DNA of 13,725 nt, from the NCBI GenBank assembly GCA_902477765.1, contig CABSIM010000052.1, positions 1 to 13,725 of the forward strand. The letters are read 5' to 3'. The notes below the pieces were generated by a model. The model was not told the DNA's origin. It searched no databases and saw only the letters and a list, made by a program, of their open reading frames with translations. The position numbers and the translations under genes were made by a program. Below, in pieces: positions 11,132 through 13,725 of this stretch (positions are counted from its first letter, which is position 1; every line of letters starts with the position of its first letter). The stretch comes from an uncultured Clostridiaceae bacterium. GTDB lineage: Bacteria; Bacillota; Clostridia; Lachnospirales; Lachnospiraceae.

Positions 11132-13606
11132 ATGACTGATGTGAAACAAAACGATCCGATTCCGGCTTCCGAAAAACATCTCCATGAGCAGGAAACCTGC
11201 TCGTGCGGACATCATCACGAACATTCCCATGAGCACTCTCATGAACACGAAACCTGCTCATGCGGACATCATCACGAACATTCCCATGAACACTCTCATG
11301 AGCACGATGCCTGCTCATGCGGACATCATCACGAGCATTCCCATGAGCACTCTCATGAACACGATGCCTGTTCATGCGGACATCATCACGAACATTCCCA
11401 TGAACACTCTCATGAATACGACGACTGTTCATGCGGACATCACCACGGACATTCCCATGAGCAGCCGCACGCTCCGGAAGAGCACCGTTCTCCGGTTCGT
11501 TCCTCTGCTCCATGCACGGTCTATATGGTGGAGCATATTGACTGCGCCCACTGTGCTGCTTCCATAGAAAGCAAAATCCGGAATCTGCCTGAAGTTGAAG
11601 ATGCGGTTCTCACATTTGCCACCAGGCAGCTTCGTGTCTATTCCGAAGCCGGCCCTTCTCTGCTTCCCAGACTTCAGGAGATTGCCGACCGCATTGAGCC
11701 CGGCACTACCATCAAAGTCCGTGAGAAACAAAAAAAAGCCGCCGGCCATCCGGATTCCGAAGACAGCAGCCATAAGAATGACAAGATCGACCTTCTGGCC
11801 GGTGCCGCTCTGTTTATTGCCGGTGAGGCGCTTTCAGGCCCCCTGCCTGCAGCGTCTGTCCTCTGCTTCATTGCCGCTTACCTCGTTCTGGGCCGTGAAG
11901 TTCTCATGACCGCCCTGAAAAACATGAAAAACGGTCATGTCATGGATGAAAATTTTCTGATGAGCCTTGCAACACTTGGCGCTTTTCTGATCCGTCAGTT
12001 TGACGAAGCCGTAGGAGTCATGCTGTTCTACCGCATCGGTGAGGCATTTGAACACAGAGCAGTGGAAAAAAGCCGCAGCCAGATCATGGAAGCCGCTGAC
12101 CTGCGTCCTGAAGTCGTACTCTGCGAAGAACACGGAGAACTCCATGAAATTCCTGCAGAGGATGCTGTTGCGGGACAGATTCTCCACGTGCGTCCCGGTG
12201 ACAGAATCCCTCTGGACGGTGTGGTTTTTGAAGGAGAAAGCCGCATTGACACTTCCCCCATCACGGGAGAACCGGTTCCTGTGGCAGTGCAGCCAGGCAG
12301 CCCTGTCATTTCCGGCTGTGTCAACACCTCCGGTCTCATCAAGATCCGTGTGGAAAAAGAGCTGTCCGAATCCATGGTCACAAGAATCCTGGACTCTGTG
12401 GAAAATGCCGCAGCCAGCAAACCCCAGGTGGAACGTTTCATCACGCGTTTTGCCAGAGTCTATACTCCGTTTGTGGTACTCCTTGCTGCCGCAACAGCCG
12501 TAATTCCTTCCCTTATTACGGGAAACTGGAGTCACTGGGTCTATACAGCCCTGACTTTTCTTGTTATCAGCTGCCCCTGTGCCCTGGTTCTGAGCGTACC
12601 TCTGGCATTCTTTTCCGGAATCGGCGCCGGATCCAGACAGGGAATCCTCTTTAAAGGCGGTGCCGCTCTGGAAGCTCTCAAAGGGGTTAAAACCGTAATC
12701 ATGGATAAAACCGGCACCATCACCCGGGGAAATTTCGTCGTACAGTCCATTTCTCCCCAGGCAGGAATTTCCGAAGAGGAACTCCTGGCCTATGCGGCAT
12801 CCTGTGAATCCTCTTCGACTCACCCCATCGGGGCCAGCATTCTGGCTGCAGCCGGGGAACGCGGCATCGTCTGGGAAGCACCGGAACAGATCAGTGAAAT
12901 TCCAGGAAAGGGAATCCATGCGGTCTCCCCGGCAGGAGAATTCCTCTGCGGAAACCGGAAACTTCTGGACGCTTACGGTGTGAACTGCTCTGCCTGTCCG
13001 GAGGATTCTGCCGCAACCATGGTCTATATTGCCAGAAACGGAAATTATGCAGGATCCATATCCATCTCTGACACCATCAAACCGGAAGCCGGACCGGCTG
13101 TGTCCGCGCTGAAAGCATCCGGCATCCGTACGGCCATGCTGACAGGGGACAGTGAAAAATCCGCGGCAGCTGCAGCACAGGCCACAGGTATTGATATGGT
13201 ATATGCCCATCTGCTTCCCGATGACAAGCTGGAAATTCTCAGAACCATCCGCGAAAAATACGGAAGCTGCATGTACGTGGGAGACGGCATCAACGATGCG
13301 CCTGTTCTGGCCGGTGCCGATGTGGGCGCTGCCATGGGAAGCGGAGCGGATGCGGCCATTGAAGCCGCCGACGTGGTATTCATGACCTCCAGCGTCGAAG
13401 CGATTCCCGCCTCCATCCGCATTGCCCGTCAGGTGGGACGCATTGCCTGGCAGAATGTTGTTTTTGCTCTGGCTGTCAAGGCCCTTGTTATGGTTCTCGG
13501 CCTTCTGGGCTTTGCTTCCATGTGGATGGCAGTCTTTGCCGACAGCGGAGTTGCCATGCTCTGTGTGCTGAATTCCATTCGTATTTTATATTTCCACAGA
13601 AAATAG
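11132..13606 (+). CDS. Zn2+/Cd2+/Pb2+-type P1B ATPase with His/Cys-repeat N-terminus
   Basis: 824 residues; ATP-driven metal export at the cytoplasmic membrane. Residues 23-117 are five 19-residue units with core CSCGHHHEHSHEHSHEH. Residues about 128-180 are a heavy-metal-associated domain with DCAHC (Cys138, Cys141). About 221-310 hold the first membrane segments. TGE is at 378-380 (actuator). The metal-site motif CPC is at 481-483. DKTGT is at Asp525 (phosphorylated), HP at 564-565, and GDGIND at about 717-722. The last membrane segments carry Lys783 and Asp804, whose 21-residue spacing matches ZntA Lys693/Asp714. CPC plus this Lys/Asp pair points to the zinc/cadmium/lead subgroup rather than copper. 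Start ATG follows GGGGAGGAAACAATC. All catalytic motifs are intact. The His-rich tail is longer than in ZntA/CadA and may buffer or sense metal. Divergent from its left neighbours; expression probably metal-induced through the upstream operator. Confidence 0.95.
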   Translation: MTDVKQNDPIPASEKHLHEQETCSCGHHHEHSHEHSHEHETCSCGHHHEHSHEHSHEHDACSCGHHHEHSHEHSHEHDACSCGHHHEHSHEHSHEYDDCSCGHHHGHSHEQPHAPEEHRSPVRSSAPCTVYMVEHIDCAHCAASIESKIRNLPEVEDAVLTFATRQLRVYSEAGPSLLPRLQEIADRIEPGTTIKVREKQKKAAGHPDSEDSSHKNDKIDLLAGAALFIAGEALSGPLPAASVLCFIAAYLVLGREVLMTALKNMKNGHVMDENFLMSLATLGAFLIRQFDEAVGVMLFYRIGEAFEHRAVEKSRSQIMEAADLRPEVVLCEEHGELHEIPAEDAVAGQILHVRPGDRIPLDGVVFEGESRIDTSPITGEPVPVAVQPGSPVISGCVNTSGLIKIRVEKELSESMVTRILDSVENAAASKPQVERFITRFARVYTPFVVLLAAATAVIPSLITGNWSHWVYTALTFLVISCPCALVLSVPLAFFSGIGAGSRQGILFKGGAALEALKGVKTVIMDKTGTITRGNFVVQSISPQAGISEEELLAYAASCESSSTHPIGASILAAAGERGIVWEAPEQISEIPGKGIHAVSPAGEFLCGNRKLLDAYGVNCSACPEDSAATMVYIARNGNYAGSISISDTIKPEAGPAVSALKASGIRTAMLTGDSEKSAAAAAQATGIDMVYAHLLPDDKLEILRTIREKYGSCMYVGDGINDAPVLAGADVGAAMGSGADAAIEAADVVFMTSSVEAIPASIRIARQVGRIAWQNVVFALAVKALVMVLGLLGFASMWMAVFADSGVAMLCVLNSIRILYFHRK
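11198..11482 (+). repeat. Five tandem 57-bp repeats coding for 19-residue His/Cys units
   Basis: Units begin at 11198, 11255, 11312, 11369 and 11426, an exact 57-bp period. The first four are nearly identical in DNA. The fifth drifts after CSCGHHHGHSHE. A full unit has two cysteines (CSC) and eight histidines. In-frame length means copy-number change keeps the protein intact. Confidence 0.95.
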
Positions 13607-13636
13607 TCCCGGTTCCGCCTGCGGAAGATCCGGGAC
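13606..13636 (+). terminator. Hairpin after the ATPase stop codon, weak terminator candidate
   Basis: GTCCCGG pairs with CCGGGAC. An inner TTCCG/CGGAA stem stacks on it, with a GAT bulge. It begins at the stop codon. No T run follows on the plus strand; on the minus strand a short TATTTT follows. It may stop transcription poorly, or serve a minus-strand gene beyond the window. Confidence 0.4.
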
Positions 13637-13725
13637 CATACGAAAAGAGCCGATACGGAAAAGGACAGAATGATATGTACCCAGAATCCTGGACACATTG
13701 ATTTATGATCACGGCTAACACATGG
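13637..13725. other. Non-coding right edge
   Basis: Nothing recognisable: no ribosome site, no promoter of good quality and no protein of known family. Open frames that start here on the minus strand run antisense into the ATPase gene. Confidence 0.5.

Noticed and set aside
10870..11133. 87-codon minus-strand frame in the divergent control region
   Set aside because: No ribosome site and no family resemblance; it begins on the ATPase start codon and covers the promoter and operator, so it is taken as chance.
11198..11482. Could the evenly spaced repeats be a CRISPR array?
   Set aside because: The period is exactly 57 bp with no unique spacers, and the units are in frame inside an intact ATPase gene.
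11130..11513. Minus-strand frame with repeated Arg/His/Val units over the His-repeat region
   Set aside because: The apparent protein repeat is only the reverse reading of the 57-bp DNA repeats in the ATPase gene; no ribosome site or promoter supports it.
11834..13210. 458-codon minus-strand open frame opposite the metal ATPase
   Set aside because: The plus-strand frame has every P-type ATPase motif. The antisense frame has no domain, no start signal and an odd Gly/Cys/Phe-rich composition.

Overview
The window looks like a chromosomal stretch from a Gram-positive, anaerobic, Lachnospiraceae-like Clostridium relative. The basis is strong AGGAGG-type ribosome sites before nearly every gene, consensus sigma-A promoters with 17-18 bp spacers, U-tailed intrinsic terminators, a thick-wall peptidoglycan hydrolase, VanZ and YitT family proteins, and a biotin-dependent sodium-pump decarboxylase. 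The genus call is inference. No rRNA, tRNA, CRISPR array, insertion sequence or phage gene was seen.

Layout. From the left edge to about 11.1 kb all genes lie on the minus strand. 1-1984 is a secreted SH3b / glucosaminidase / cadherin-like wall protein, cut by the window edge and preceded by a near-perfect promoter. 2125-2658 is a VanZ family membrane protein with its own likely promoter. 2876-8225 is a five-gene operon, read right to left: a methylmalonyl-CoA-decarboxylase-type carboxyltransferase; an OadG-like subunit carrying an N-terminal lipoprotein domain; a biotin carrier; the OadB sodium pump; and an OadA / transcarboxylase-5S type carboxyltransferase. It starts at a promoter with a GntR-type palindrome next to it and ends in a perfect 13-bp hairpin terminator. 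Further right are a YitT family membrane protein (8437-9309), a TalC-type transaldolase (9470-10123) and a hotdog-fold acyl-CoA thioesterase (10279-10713), with promoters identified for the last two. An upstream control region separates these from the only plus-strand gene, a zinc/cadmium P1B-type ATPase (11132-13606). Its N-terminus carries five 19-residue His/Cys repeats, and its promoter overlaps an SmtB/ArsR-like operator with perfect 13-bp arms.

How the genes work together. The central operon encodes two kinds of carboxyltransferase, one of the keto-acid type (OadA/5S) and one of the acyl-CoA type (MmdA/12S). They share one biotin carrier and one sodium pump, and no biotin carboxylase is encoded. 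By family knowledge this set could decarboxylate oxaloacetate and/or an acyl-CoA such as methylmalonyl-CoA with sodium export. It could also move the carboxyl group between the two substrates, as Propionibacterium transcarboxylase does, while venting some of it through the pump. The acyl-CoA subunit departs from classical motifs, so its substrate is open. This operon is the most interesting item in the window. The metal ATPase is an independent efflux unit, probably controlled by a metal-sensing repressor encoded elsewhere.
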